A stretch of DNA of 47,848 bases from an uncultured Ruminococcus sp. (GCA_904393835.1 CAJFNC010000014.1:1-47848); one strand, 5' to 3'. Positions 35,265-43,970 are shown, numbered from the stretch's first letter. Notes: generated by a model from the sequence alone, not told the origin. Numbers and translations are program-made.

Positions 35265-36010
35265 TGCTGTTCACCTCCGCTTAAATGATGGATATGCTGA
35301 CATTCATCACAAGGACAGTCGGTTATCATAAATTTTTTGCCTACCTCAGAATGTAAATATTGATGCGCGATTCCGAAAAAATAGCTGTTTCTTGACAAAT
35401 GCAAAATCTTATTTGCATTATTAACAGCGGCGGTAATGTCGTGGGTAACCATAACTACCGTTATTCCGCTTATATTTAATCTTTTAATAAGCTCATACAT
35501 ATCCTGCATTGCTTTTGGGTCAAGTCCCGTGACAGGCTCATCAAGAATAATAAGCTTACGCGTTGCGCAAAGCGCTCTTGCGAGCATTGCTCTTTGACGC
35601 TGCCCACCTGAAAGCTCGCGAAAACACTTTTTTCGCAGGGGATAAATTCCTGTACGCTCCATATTTTTTGCGGCAAGCTTCTTCTGTTCCTTAGAGTAAA
35701 ACAATGTGTGTTTTTGGTTTAAGCAGCCTGATAACACTACCTCGGAAACCGAAGCGGGAAAATCTTTTTGTATTAAGGTTTGCTGAGGCAGATAGCCTAT
35801 TTCATTCTGCTTTAAGCCGTCGGAATATTTGATTGTACCGCTTTGTACGGGCAAAAGTCCCAGCAAACATTTCATAAGCGTAGTTTTTCCCGAACCGTTT
35901 TCACCCACAATGCAAACATAATCGTTTTCATTTATTTTTATACTTAGATTGGAAATAACTGTTTTACCCTCGTATCCCATTGACACATTTTCAATTGTGA
36001 TAAGCGACAT
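35261..36010 (-). CDS. znuC: zinc/manganese ABC transporter ATP-binding protein
   Basis: This 249-residue ATPase has Walker A G-E-N-G-S-G-K-T (36-43), Q-loop Y-L-P-Q-Q, signature L-S-G-G-Q-R-Q-R near 133, Walker B L-I-I-L-D-E-P-V-T-G-L-D-P and a switch histidine in M-V-T-H-D. An odd feature is the C-terminal tail C-P-C-D-E-C-Q-H-I-H-H, rich in cysteine and histidine, which may bind zinc and modulate transport (inference). The start shares its first base with the znuA stop (TAATG). Confidence 0.92.
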   Translation of the reverse strand: MSLITIENVSMGYEGKTVISNLSIKINENDYVCIVGENGSGKTTLMKCLLGLLPVQSGTIKYSDGLKQNEIGYLPQQTLIQKDFPASVSEVVLSGCLNQKHTLFYSKEQKKLAAKNMERTGIYPLRKKCFRELSGGQRQRAMLARALCATRKLIILDEPVTGLDPKAMQDMYELIKRLNISGITVVMVTHDITAAVNNANKILHLSRNSYFFGIAHQYLHSEVGKKFMITDCPCDECQHIHHLSGGEQQ

Positions 36011-36972
36011 TATGACAAAGCCTCCTTTAGTGCAGACAGATTTTGCTCCATAAGTGAAATGTACGAAGTACCGTCAGCAAACTGTTCTTTTGTAACATTA
36101 TGGCAAGATGAAAATTTTAAAGTTTTTGCATCTGAATCTTCGGAAATTAATTTTGCAGTTTTGCCGTTTGAAAAATCAAGATAAAATACAACGGGAATAT
36201 TATTGTCGCGCACAAAGTCGATCAGATGAGTAACCACGGCAATACTGGGTTCGGTTTCGCTGCTGCACCCCGGAAAAGCCGCCTCGTATTTTAAATTATA
36301 ATCCTTAGCAAAATACAAAAGCGGAAATCTGTCGCCGAAAACAACTGTGTCACGCTTAGCGTTGTCCGTAACAGATTTAAATTTATTGTCGAGTACACTG
36401 AGTTCTGTAGTATATTTATTTAAATTATCAGAATAATAATCTGTATTTTTACTGTCAGCAGCGACAACGGCGTTAAAAATAGATTTTGAAAGCGTCTCAG
36501 CGTTTTTTATTGACGTCCAGATATGCTCGTCATATTCTAAATCGTCCTGATGATCGTGTTCTCTGTCAATACTGTCATCGTGATGTGAATGGTCAATATC
36601 CTCTTCATACCTCAAATTAACATAATCCATCATCTTTAAAACCTTAATATCTTTGTTTTCAATCGAACTAAGAACACCATCTACCCAAGCATCACTTTCT
36701 CCCCCGTTGTAAATAAATATATCGCAGTTTTCAATCGAAACAATATCTGACGGTGAAGGGTCGTAATCGTGAGGCTCATTACCCGGAGAAAGAAGCATTT
36801 TTACATTCGCCTTATCACCGGCTATATTTTTGGCAAAGTCATAGTACGGAAATATAGTCGTGACAATGCTTAATTTTTCGCCATCGGCAGAATTTTGAGT
36901 GTAAACAGGCGTACACGATACAAGTAAAAGCATCAAAGTAACCGCTGTTATTACGGAAATCAATTTTTTCAT
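36010..36972 (-). CDS. znuA: zinc-binding ABC transporter lipoprotein
   Basis: This solute-binding protein of about 320 residues has lipobox L-V-S-C and a mature domain of the ZnuA/TroA cluster. Metal-site residues include N-E-P-H-D-Y-D-P (first His) and E-Y-D-E-H-I-W-T-S (second His), separated by a His/Asp-rich loop (H-S-H-H-D-D, E-H-D-H-Q-D-D) characteristic of zinc-specific members. The third ligand region reads F-G-D-R-F-P-L-L-Y-F, with Asp in place of the usual His, a variant seen in a clostridial subgroup. The start at 36972 is chosen for spacing from GGAG and the signal peptide. A hairpin lies immediately upstream. Confidence 0.9.
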   Translation of the reverse strand: MKKLISVITAVTLMLLLVSCTPVYTQNSADGEKLSIVTTIFPYYDFAKNIAGDKANVKMLLSPGNEPHDYDPSPSDIVSIENCDIFIYNGGESDAWVDGVLSSIENKDIKVLKMMDYVNLRYEEDIDHSHHDDSIDREHDHQDDLEYDEHIWTSIKNAETLSKSIFNAVVAADSKNTDYYSDNLNKYTTELSVLDNKFKSVTDNAKRDTVVFGDRFPLLYFAKDYNLKYEAAFPGCSSETEPSIAVVTHLIDFVRDNNIPVVFYLDFSNGKTAKLISEDSDAKTLKFSSCHNVTKEQFADGTSYISLMEQNLSALKEALS

Positions 36973-36984
36973 AAACATTATACT

Positions 36985-37028
36985 CCAAAAAATACGGGGC
37001 TGCACAGAAAACTTCTGTTAGCAACCCC
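36985..37028 (-). terminator. terminator/attenuator between secF and znuA
   Basis: On the minus strand GGGG and CCCC (plus GGTTGC-like and AGAA/TTCT inner pairs; arms 37025-37028 and 36996-36999) form a hairpin followed by a run of six T. It ends only about 13 bases before the znuA start, leaving no room for a promoter between. It is either the secDF terminator or an attenuator in the znu leader. Confidence 0.6.
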
Positions 37029-37033
37029 AAAAC

Positions 37034-37048
37034 ATAATCAGTAATTAT
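37034..37048 (-). promoter_or_regulatory. Fur/Zur-like dyad ahead of znuA
   Basis: The plus strand ATAATCA-G-TAATTAT is a 7-1-7 inverted repeat, symmetric at 6 of 7 positions. It overlaps the secF stop codon, about 62 bases upstream of znuA. Fur-family repressors, including Zur, bind 7-1-7 AT-rich dyads. The sequence lacks the exact Bacillus Zur consensus. Confidence 0.35.
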
Positions 37049-38049
37049 TTTTTAGCTGACTTTTTAGCTTTTTTGTGATTCTGCCACATAACCCAAAGCG
37101 GACCTGCGATACAGATTGATGAGTAACAACCTGAAATCAAACCGATAATCATCGGAAGTGCAAATGACTGTACAGAAGCAATGTTAAAGAACAATGCCAC
37201 AATGTAAACAATAACAATTGCAGAGAGTGTTGTTACCGAAGTCATAATAGTTCTCTTTAACGACTTTGTACAGCTTAAATTAAAGATTGTAGCAACGTCG
37301 GTTTTTCTGCCGAGGATTCTTCTTTCCTCACGAACACGGTCATAAATAACGATTGTATCGTTAAGCGAGTAACCGAGAATCATAAGCACAACCGCTATAA
37401 AGTTTGAGTCGATTGGAATCCGGAAGATGACATACAGGAAGTAAATCATCGCTACGTCGTGGAACAAAGCCGCAAGCGCCGTAAAACCTGCCGACAAACC
37501 GCCGATTTTTTTGAAGCGGACGGTTACGTAGAGCACCATTAATATGCACGCAATAGCGACAGCCGTAAGACATTTCATAAGGAAGTTAAATCCCATAGAA
37601 GCGTCGATTGAGTTTGACTCAAGACATTTAAAGTTGTTGTCGGGATATTCTTTCTGCAAATCAGCTTCAAGACTCTGCTGAATATCAGTACTCATCGCAT
37701 CATTGCCCGAAAACTGAACAGAAACGTTATTGCCGGAATTGCCCATAATGTCTGTTGAGAACGAGGTGGATATTCTGTCAGTTGTTTTATCCTGGATAAA
37801 CTGATAAAGCTCGTTTTGGTCAATCTGTCCCGAATAACTAAACTTGAGAGTAGTACCGCCCGAGAACTGAATATCAAGCGCCACGCCAAAGATTATGTTG
37901 CATATAATACCAATTGCGATAATTGCCAAAGAAATGCCAAAAAATATCTTCTTGTGTCCTACAAAGTCTATTATCCTTCTGCCGTTGTTGTACTTCTGGC
38001 AAATTTCTTCATTAGTCATTTGAGTTTTCGGCTGAAAATTATTTTTCAT
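37045..38049 (-). CDS. secF: protein translocase subunit SecF
   Basis: This protein of about 334 residues has six membrane helices and works with SecD to pull secreted proteins through SecYEG using the proton or sodium gradient. It has the SecF hallmarks: a helix 1 region ending V-A-L-D-I-Q-F-S-G-G-T-T, a short periplasmic domain (V-S-V-Q-F), and the C-terminal helices with F-H-D-V-A-M-I-Y, S-L-N-D-T-I-V-I-Y-D-R-V-R-E. The start at 38049 follows GGAGGTG inside secD, so secF overlaps secD by 11 bases. An earlier in-frame ATG at 38100 would lie inside secD and lack a ribosome site. Confidence 0.93.
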   Translation of the reverse strand: MKNNFQPKTQMTNEEICQKYNNGRRIIDFVGHKKIFFGISLAIIAIGIICNIIFGVALDIQFSGGTTLKFSYSGQIDQNELYQFIQDKTTDRISTSFSTDIMGNSGNNVSVQFSGNDAMSTDIQQSLEADLQKEYPDNNFKCLESNSIDASMGFNFLMKCLTAVAIACILMVLYVTVRFKKIGGLSAGFTALAALFHDVAMIYFLYVIFRIPIDSNFIAVVLMILGYSLNDTIVIYDRVREERRILGRKTDVATIFNLSCTKSLKRTIMTSVTTLSAIVIVYIVALFFNIASVQSFALPMIIGLISGCYSSICIAGPLWVMWQNHKKAKKSAKK

Positions 38050-39448
38050 TTCTGGCACCTCCAAACAACCATTTTTTGTGCAGGAATTTGATACCTGCAA
38101 TACTTCTGAGCATTACTCGAGTTAAGAATACGCCCATTATGAAGTTTGAAATTACACCAGCAAGCAAAGTAAATCCGAATGAATAAATTGTACCTGTTGT
38201 TGATTCACCGAAGATAATCGAAAGAATATTTGACGGACCGAATACAAGCATAAGGATAATTGATACAATAATTACAGTCATATTACCGTCAACGATAGCT
38301 GACAAAGAGTTTTTCGTACCGAGCTCAATAGCGCCGTCGAGCGTTCTTCCGTTTCTAAGCTCTTCTTTAATACGCTCAGCCGTAATAACGTTACAGTCAA
38401 CGCCCATACCGATTGAAAGGATAAGACCTGCGATACCGGGAAGGGTCATTGTAAACGAATTGATGGTTGTAAAGTAACCTGAAACAGCGGCAATTGAAAG
38501 CGCTGTCTGACCGAGTAGAGAAATTACAGCTACAAAACCCGGAAGTCTGTAACCAATCAACATAATCAAAGCAATTGCAATAAATGCAATTACACCTGCG
38601 TATGCCATTGCAGTCAGCGAGTTTTCGCCGAGAGTCGGGCTTATGTTACTGTAATTTGACGTTTCAAGCTGGAACGGAAGAGCGCCTGCTGAGATTTTAT
38701 CCGCAAGCTCAGTTGCAGTTTCAGCAGTAAAGTCGCCTTCAATCTGTGCTTTACCGTCTGTAATCGCTGAATTTACAGTCGGAGCAGAGAGCATAATGTC
38801 ATCCATCCAGATTGAAATTGTCTGATTAATATATTGCGATGTAATATCTGCAAACTCCTGCTTACCCTCATCGGTAAACTCAAGACTTACAACATACTGA
38901 GTTTCACCGTTGTTGTCCTGATATACATTTGCCGTAGCTGATTTTACAGCTGTACCGTCCATAAGTACAGTCTCTGTATCACCGGTAGGCGTTCTGTAAA
39001 CCGGGTTACCGTCAGAACCGATTTCAGTTGTTTCATACTCCTGACCGGGTCTGAAAGTAAGCTTTGCAGTTGAAGAAATTTCGTTAATAGCATCTACTGC
39101 ATTGTAATCTGTTTCGTCGGATTTCCACGGGAAACGAACAATGATTCTGTCGTTATTTGAATCGGCATACAACTCATAGTCAGTAATACCCTGAGAAATC
39201 ATACGAAGTTCAATGATTGATTTTGCTGAATTTAACTGTTCATCAGTAGCGTCATAGTTGTCAGCAGGCTTAAATGTCGCCTCAACACCGCCTCTGATGT
39301 CGATTCCCCATCGTATGTCGCCGATGCCTTTTAATACTGTATTTTTGTTGTCGCCCGTGTAGTAGGATACTCCGAAAATCGCAGTAAACGAAAAGGCAAG
39401 TATCAGCAAAGCAACAATGAAGAACACAGGCTTTGGAACTCTTTTCAT
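38039..39448 (-). CDS. secD: protein translocase subunit SecD
   Basis: This 469-residue subunit has one N-terminal helix, a large extracytoplasmic domain with W-G-I-D-I-R-G-G-V-E-A near 49, and five C-terminal helices with G-V-D-C-N-V-I-T-A-E-R-I-K-E-E-L-R-N-G. The periplasmic part holds the DxxGG motif and the strand-rich domain ending S-A-P-T-V-N-S-A-I. It acts with SecF in the later stages of protein export. GGAGG precedes the ATG. The promoter and a hairpin overlapping it lie at 39498-39569. Confidence 0.94.
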   Translation of the reverse strand: MKRVPKPVFFIVALLILAFSFTAIFGVSYYTGDNKNTVLKGIGDIRWGIDIRGGVEATFKPADNYDATDEQLNSAKSIIELRMISQGITDYELYADSNNDRIIVRFPWKSDETDYNAVDAINEISSTAKLTFRPGQEYETTEIGSDGNPVYRTPTGDTETVLMDGTAVKSATANVYQDNNGETQYVVSLEFTDEGKQEFADITSQYINQTISIWMDDIMLSAPTVNSAITDGKAQIEGDFTAETATELADKISAGALPFQLETSNYSNISPTLGENSLTAMAYAGVIAFIAIALIMLIGYRLPGFVAVISLLGQTALSIAAVSGYFTTINSFTMTLPGIAGLILSIGMGVDCNVITAERIKEELRNGRTLDGAIELGTKNSLSAIVDGNMTVIIVSIILMLVFGPSNILSIIFGESTTGTIYSFGFTLLAGVISNFIMGVFLTRVMLRSIAGIKFLHKKWLFGGARNEK

Positions 39449-39497
39449 GCCTTTGAAACCTCCGTAATATAATTGTCTGCAAGCAGCGTAAGCAAAA

Positions 39498-39543
39498 AAT
39501 AACTCTGTTACATATGCATACTAACAGACGTAACAGAGTTATT
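39498..39543 (-). terminator. terminator after aminotransferase, overlapping the secD promoter
   Basis: Perfect 14-base arms AATAACTCTGTTAC and GTAACAGAGTTATT are separated by 18 bases. On the minus strand a run of T follows the second arm. The first arm overlaps the -10 box and predicted start site of the secD promoter, so only readthrough transcripts contain the full stem. Confidence 0.75.
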
Positions 39544-39569
39544 ATAAAATTTTTTTACCAAAATGTCAA
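39541..39569 (-). promoter_or_regulatory. consensus sigma-A promoter for secDF
   Basis: On the minus strand TTGACA (39564-39569), a 17-base spacer and TATAAT (39541-39546) match the sigma-A consensus at every position. Initiation is expected near 39534, leaving a leader of about 85 bases before secD. Confidence 0.88.
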
Positions 39570-39639
39570 TGGATTCATAAATATTTCATAAAAAATATTT
39601 TATTTTAGCAAATTTTGTACATATTTGAAATAATTAAAA

Positions 39640-40920
39640 TTAATCATCAAGGAGTTTTTCACACGCCGCAAGCTTTGTACAGATGCAGAATACGTCCATT
39701 GCTACTTCAAGTTCTTCATTCGGAGGGAATGTAGGCGCAATTCTTATGTTCTTATCCTCCGGATCGTTTCCGCAAGGATATGTTGCGCCGGCTCCGGTAA
39801 GAATAACACCTGCTTCTTTACATAGCTGTACTACTCTTTTGGCAGTGCCTACCAACACATCGACACTTACAAAGTAACCTCCGTTGGGATTTGTCCAAGA
39901 ACCTACGCCTGTTTCGGAAAGCTCTTTGTTAAGAGTGTTGAGAACGATTTCAAATTTAGGCTTAAGAATAGCTTTATGCTTTTTCATATGCTCCAAAATG
40001 CCGTCCATGTTTTTAAAGTAAAGAACGTGCCTGAGCATATTGAGCTTATCGTAGCTGATAATCTCATAGTTATATCTCTCTTTGAAAAGATTCATATTAA
40101 AATCAGACGCTGCCATTGCAGCTACACCTGCACCCGGGAATGTGATTTTAGAGGTTGAGCAGAAGAGTATGGGCATATCCTCGTTACCTGCTTTTATACA
40201 TTCATCATAAATATTTAACAGGGTATCCGGTGTATCGGTAATATCGTGAACGCAATAGGCGTTATCCCACATAATCCTGAAATCCTTAGCGGCAGGCTTT
40301 AAAGCCGCAAGGCGCTTAACGGTTTCATCGCTGTATGTAATCCCCTGCGGGTTTGAATATTTAGGCACGCACCAGATACCTTTGATAGTATCATCGTTTG
40401 CAACGAGCTTTTCTACAACGTCCATATCGGGTCCGTTTTCTGTCATAGGAACACAAATCATTTCAAATCCGTAATACTGTGTGATACCGAAGTGGCGATC
40501 ATAACCGGGTACAGGGCAAAGAAATTTTCTGTCTTTTACTTCATACCAGGGCTTGCAGTCATCATATGCCGAATTAGTCATCAAGCAGCTTATTGTATCA
40601 AACATCATATTAAGACTTGAACTTCCGCCTACCATGACCTTATCACAGTCAACGCCGAGAATCTGACCAAAAAGCTCACGGCACTCTTTAATGCCGTCCA
40701 AAACACCGTAGTTACGGCAATCCATACCGTCTTCACCGACGAAAGAAGATTTGCTGTTGAGAACGTCAAGCATTCCGAGTGAAAGGTCAAGCTGTTCTTT
40801 GCAGGGCTTACCCCTTGCCATATTAAGATTAAGCCCCTTGCCTTTTACATCCTCGTACTGCTTTACGAGAGATTCATACTCGGATTTGAGTTGTTCTTTT
40901 GTTGAATTTAAATAATTCAT
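39640..40920 (-). CDS. aspartate aminotransferase, type Ic family
   Basis: This 426-residue PLP-dependent transaminase moves the amino group between aspartate (or a similar donor) and 2-oxoglutarate. It begins with the family sequence L-N-L-N-M-A-R-G-K-P. It has a V-G-G-S-S-S-L-N-M-M phosphate-binding turn and P-K-Y-S-N-P-Q-G-I-T, then W-D-N-A-Y for cofactor contact. The Schiff-base lysine lies in S-T-S-K-I-T-F-P-G-A-G, and an arginine motif in I-R-I-A-P-T-F-P. This pattern matches the separate AspT type Ic group (PF12897-like) rather than classical AspC. It is monocistronic: strong hairpins flank it on both sides. Confidence 0.88.
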   Translation of the reverse strand: MNYLNSTKEQLKSEYESLVKQYEDVKGKGLNLNMARGKPCKEQLDLSLGMLDVLNSKSSFVGEDGMDCRNYGVLDGIKECRELFGQILGVDCDKVMVGGSSSLNMMFDTISCLMTNSAYDDCKPWYEVKDRKFLCPVPGYDRHFGITQYYGFEMICVPMTENGPDMDVVEKLVANDDTIKGIWCVPKYSNPQGITYSDETVKRLAALKPAAKDFRIMWDNAYCVHDITDTPDTLLNIYDECIKAGNEDMPILFCSTSKITFPGAGVAAMAASDFNMNLFKERYNYEIISYDKLNMLRHVLYFKNMDGILEHMKKHKAILKPKFEIVLNTLNKELSETGVGSWTNPNGGYFVSVDVLVGTAKRVVQLCKEAGVILTGAGATYPCGNDPEDKNIRIAPTFPPNEELEVAMDVFCICTKLAACEKLLDD

Positions 40921-40991
40921 TTTGCCATCCCCTTAACTTATAAATTGCAAAATCAGTTTTATAACAGTTAATATTTTAATATAAAGAAAAG

Positions 40992-41027
40992 AAAAATGCA
41001 AGTCTTTTTTAAAAAACTTGCATTTTT
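40992..41027 (-). terminator. second of two tandem terminators after cpsD
   Basis: AAAAATGCAAGT and ACTTGCATTTTT form a perfect stem with T-runs on both strands, so it can act in both directions. It follows the hairpin at 41044-41086. Confidence 0.75.
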
Positions 41028-41043
41028 ATATTTACAAAAAATA

Positions 41044-41086
41044 ACAGACCTGCCATACGCTTTTTGGGCAATGTTGGCAAGTCTGT
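41044..41086 (-). terminator. terminator after cpsD
   Basis: On the minus strand ACAGACTTGCCA pairs with TGGCAGGTCTGT around a loop of about 19 bases and is followed by TTATTTTTTG. It lies 26 bases past the kinase stop codon. Confidence 0.75.
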
Positions 41087-41111
41087 AAATTATTTACATT
41101 AATCCTGTATA

Positions 41112-41828
41112 TTATTTATAATATTGATAGTAATAATATCCGCGCTTATTGCGTTTATTTGAAAAAGTACAACCTACTTTTATAATGCCGAGCACCTTTG
41201 AGCTGGCAAGCTTTACATGGTTGAGCAACCTCTGCAAGTCCCCGTGAGTTGTAGAACGCTCTCGAACTACCACAACAAAACCCGCAACCTGATCTTTAAG
41301 CAGTAAAGCATCGGCAACCACGCCGATGGGAGGGGTATCAATAATGATATAGTCGTATTCCTCCTCGAGCTTTTCCAACATATGAATAAAATATGCCGAA
41401 CACATAAGCTCGGAAGGGTTTGGCGGAACCGTACCAGACGTTAATACATCAAGATTAGGCAAAACATCGCGCTTAATGGAATCTTCTATAGTAACCATTT
41501 TACCGATTATATTTGAAAGTCCCTGATTGTTATCAAGCCTGAAAATATTGTGTACATTAGGTCGGCGGAGGTCACAGTCAATGAGCAAAACGCGTTTTTC
41601 CATTTTTGAAAACGAAATTGCAAGGTTTGCCGACACGGTACTTTTACCCTCACCCTTTGAATAACTTGTAACTGCAAATACTTTCTGATCACAGGCAGAA
41701 AGCGAAAACATAATATTTGTTCTTGCCGATTTATACGATTCTACAATAGCAAATTTTGTTTTATCATTCAAAGTTGCATCCGTATCTGTAACTTTATTTT
41801 TGTTTTTACTCGAAAGCTTTATTTTCAT
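41112..41828 (-). CDS. cpsD: CpsD/Wzc-type tyrosine autokinase
   Basis: This 238-residue BY-kinase regulates polysaccharide export by autophosphorylation on a C-terminal tyrosine cluster. Walker A is G-E-G-K-S-T-V near residue 59, Walker A' V-L-L-I-D-C-D-L-R-R-P-N near 83, and Walker B Y-I-I-I-D-T-P-P near 160. The tail Y-Y-Y-Y-Q-Y-Y-K supplies six tyrosines. ATG 41828 follows AGGTGA, which overlaps the cpsC stop; the GTG at 41837 is less likely. CpsC supplies the membrane activator. No phosphatase (CpsB) or glycosyltransferases follow: transcription stops at two hairpins. Confidence 0.9.
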   Translation of the reverse strand: MKIKLSSKNKNKVTDTDATLNDKTKFAIVESYKSARTNIMFSLSACDQKVFAVTSYSKGEGKSTVSANLAISFSKMEKRVLLIDCDLRRPNVHNIFRLDNNQGLSNIIGKMVTIEDSIKRDVLPNLDVLTSGTVPPNPSELMCSAYFIHMLEKLEEEYDYIIIDTPPIGVVADALLLKDQVAGFVVVVRERSTTHGDLQRLLNHVKLASSKVLGIIKVGCTFSNKRNKRGYYYYQYYK

Positions 41829-41833
41829 ACCAA

Positions 41834-42502
41834 TCACCTGCCGCTTGATTCAAAATCAGGTATCTCCGCAAATACGGGAATATTATATATTTCTGAGAGA
41901 TTATCGTCGGATTTAATAGTTGTATCAATGATTTCAAGCAAAACAACTATAAGACATGATGCTATAAAACCTACGCCCAATCCTAACAATGCATTCTTGG
42001 GATTATTAGGCGCAGACGGACGCTCGGGCGTCTTGGCTGTTCGTATTGTACCTATTTGACCATATACAAAGCGATTGTTAAACACATCCGCGCATTTTTC
42101 GGTTATTTGGTTGGCAACATTAGCACAGTCTTGTGCGTCATTGCCGGATACATATATGGTTATAAAAAATGAATCATCGGCAACACTGATGTTAACATTA
42201 CATCCATTGTACAATGCAGTAATTTCGTCAGAGTTTTTAAACAGAGTAACACAAACCGACGCAAGGTTTGATGAGCCGGAAATATCGGACTGATAAATCT
42301 TTTGTGCATCGGCATTTGATCCTGTTGAATCATTCTTGTAGTTCTGCACATAAATCATTGCCGATGTCTCATAGGTCGGCGGGATAAAGAATTTTGAAAC
42401 GCAAAAAAACAATACGCCCATGGCAAGTGTGACTATTATAATGAATTTTATTCTATGTAATAATATTCCAATTATTTTTTGAATAGTTAAATTATTCGTC
42501 AT
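41834..42502 (-). CDS. cpsC: CpsC/Wzz-type chain-length and kinase-activator protein
   Basis: This 222-residue membrane protein has two helices (about 15-37 and 170-192) flanking an extracytoplasmic domain. It has the Wzz start motif P-T-Y-E-T-S-A-M-I-Y-V and the proline-rich segment A-K-T-P-E-R-P-S-A-P-N-N-P before the second helix. The C-terminal cytoplasmic stretch should activate CpsD. Together they act like a split Wzc. Upstream, a TATAAT near 42563 lacks a convincing -35. Confidence 0.88.
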   Translation of the reverse strand: MTNNLTIQKIIGILLHRIKFIIIVTLAMGVLFFCVSKFFIPPTYETSAMIYVQNYKNDSTGSNADAQKIYQSDISGSSNLASVCVTLFKNSDEITALYNGCNVNISVADDSFFITIYVSGNDAQDCANVANQITEKCADVFNNRFVYGQIGTIRTAKTPERPSAPNNPKNALLGLGVGFIASCLIVVLLEIIDTTIKSDDNLSEIYNIPVFAEIPDFESSGR

Positions 42503-42614
42503 GGTTTAACCCCTTCAAATGATGAAAATCTGAATACGAATTGCATACGAATACGTAAGAGTATTATATTACAACAAATCGACCTCATTATTCTAATCAA
42601 GAATTAAATACATA

Positions 42615-42650
42615 AAAAATCAAGGAAGTTCAATAACTTCCTTGATTTTT
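42615..42650 (-). terminator. bidirectional terminator after oadB
   Basis: AAAAATCAAGGAAGTT and AACTTCCTTGATTTTT form a perfect 16-base stem with a CAAT loop and T-runs on both sides. It ends the oadG-oadB unit and insulates cpsC. Confidence 0.88.
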
Positions 42651-42697
42651 GTAAGTGCAGTCATTTATCTGTAAATTTCTGTAAGTAAAGTAAACAC

Positions 42698-43936
42698 TTA
42701 TGCGCAAAGATTGAGCAATACACCGGCCGCAACTGCAGAACCGATTACGCCTGCAACATTCGGACCCATAGCGTGCATAAGCAAAAAGTTTCCGGGGTTT
42801 TCCTGCTGACCGATTTTCTGTGATACACGAGCTGCCATAGGAACAGCCGATACGCCTGCGGAACCGATAAGCGGATTAACCTTACCTCCTGTAAGTTTAT
42901 ACATAATCTTACCAAAGATAACACCGAATGCTGTACCGAGGCAGAAAGCTAACAGACCAAGAACTATAATCTTAATAGTATCCATAGTTAGGAAGTTCTG
43001 CCCCGAAGCGGTAGCTCCTACTGTTGTACCGAGGAAAATTGTAATAATGTTCATAAGCTCGTTTTGAGCAGCCTTTGCAATTCTGTCAACAACGCCCGAC
43101 TCTTTAAACAGGTTACCGAGCATAAGCATACCGACAAGCGGTGCTGCGTCCGGAAGGAATATTGCGATAAGAATTACAACAATTACGGGGAACATAATTT
43201 TTTCAAGCTTTGAAACAGGGCGAAGCTGTTCCATAACGACCGATCGTTCTTTCTTTGTTGTAAGAAGCTTCATAATCGGCGGCTGGATGATAGGAACAAG
43301 CGCCATATATGAATACGCAGCAATAGCAATCGAACCAAGGAGATGCGGAGCAAGCTTTGTAGTTACGTAAATAGCAGTAGGTCCGTCCGCACCGCCGATG
43401 ATACCGATAGCAGCACCTTCGGCTTTTGTAAATCCGAGGAAAATCGCACCTGTAAATGTAAGGAAAATACCAATCTGCGCTGCTGCGCCGAGAATAAGGC
43501 TTTTCGGGTTAGCGATAAGGGGACCGAAGTCAGTCATACAGCCAATACCGAGGAAAATAAGCGGCGGATAAATTCCGAGCTTAACACCCTGATATAAGTA
43601 ATAAAGCAAACCGCCGTATGTAGGATTCTCGTAATAAGTTACTCCGTCCAATACCATCGAGGCGTGCCCTGATGTCGCGACATTTTGAGCCTGACATTGC
43701 GCTTCAGTCAGCCATTCCGTTGACGGTGCCGCCATAATTTCGGGATATAGATTCACAAGTAACATGCCGAATGCAATCGGGAGCAAAAGCAACGGCTCAT
43801 ACTGTTTCTTGATTGCCAAATACATTAAAATTATTGAAATTACAATCATTGTGTAGTTTTGCCAGTTCAGAGTCATCAACCCCGAACTTTGTATTATGCC
43901 TACTACGGCATCTATAAAACCTTGTATTATTTCCAT
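42698..43936 (-). CDS. oadB: sodium-pumping decarboxylase subunit beta
   Basis: This 412-residue inner-membrane subunit of a biotin-dependent decarboxylase (oxaloacetate, methylmalonyl-CoA or glutaconyl-CoA type) couples carboxybiotin breakdown to sodium export. The signature G-I-I-G-G-A-D-G-P-T-A-I-Y-V with a conserved aspartate is near 190. C-terminal helices carry N-P-L-I-G-S-A-G-V-S-A-V-P-M-A-A-R and H-A-M-G-P-N-V-A-G-V-I-G-S-A-V-A-A-G. The carboxyltransferase alpha and biotin-carrier subunits are not in the window, so the substrate cannot be assigned. It follows oadG by 34 bases. Confidence 0.92.
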   Translation of the reverse strand: MEIIQGFIDAVVGIIQSSGLMTLNWQNYTMIVISIILMYLAIKKQYEPLLLLPIAFGMLLVNLYPEIMAAPSTEWLTEAQCQAQNVATSGHASMVLDGVTYYENPTYGGLLYYLYQGVKLGIYPPLIFLGIGCMTDFGPLIANPKSLILGAAAQIGIFLTFTGAIFLGFTKAEGAAIGIIGGADGPTAIYVTTKLAPHLLGSIAIAAYSYMALVPIIQPPIMKLLTTKKERSVVMEQLRPVSKLEKIMFPVIVVILIAIFLPDAAPLVGMLMLGNLFKESGVVDRIAKAAQNELMNIITIFLGTTVGATASGQNFLTMDTIKIIVLGLLAFCLGTAFGVIFGKIMYKLTGGKVNPLIGSAGVSAVPMAARVSQKIGQQENPGNFLLMHAMGPNVAGVIGSAVAAGVLLNLCA

Positions 43937-43970
43937 AAATTATCAACGTCCTTTCCGCAAAAAACTACCC

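Noticed and set aside
42563..42568. TATAAT upstream of cpsC as a promoter
   Set aside because: No acceptable -35 at 16-18 bases.
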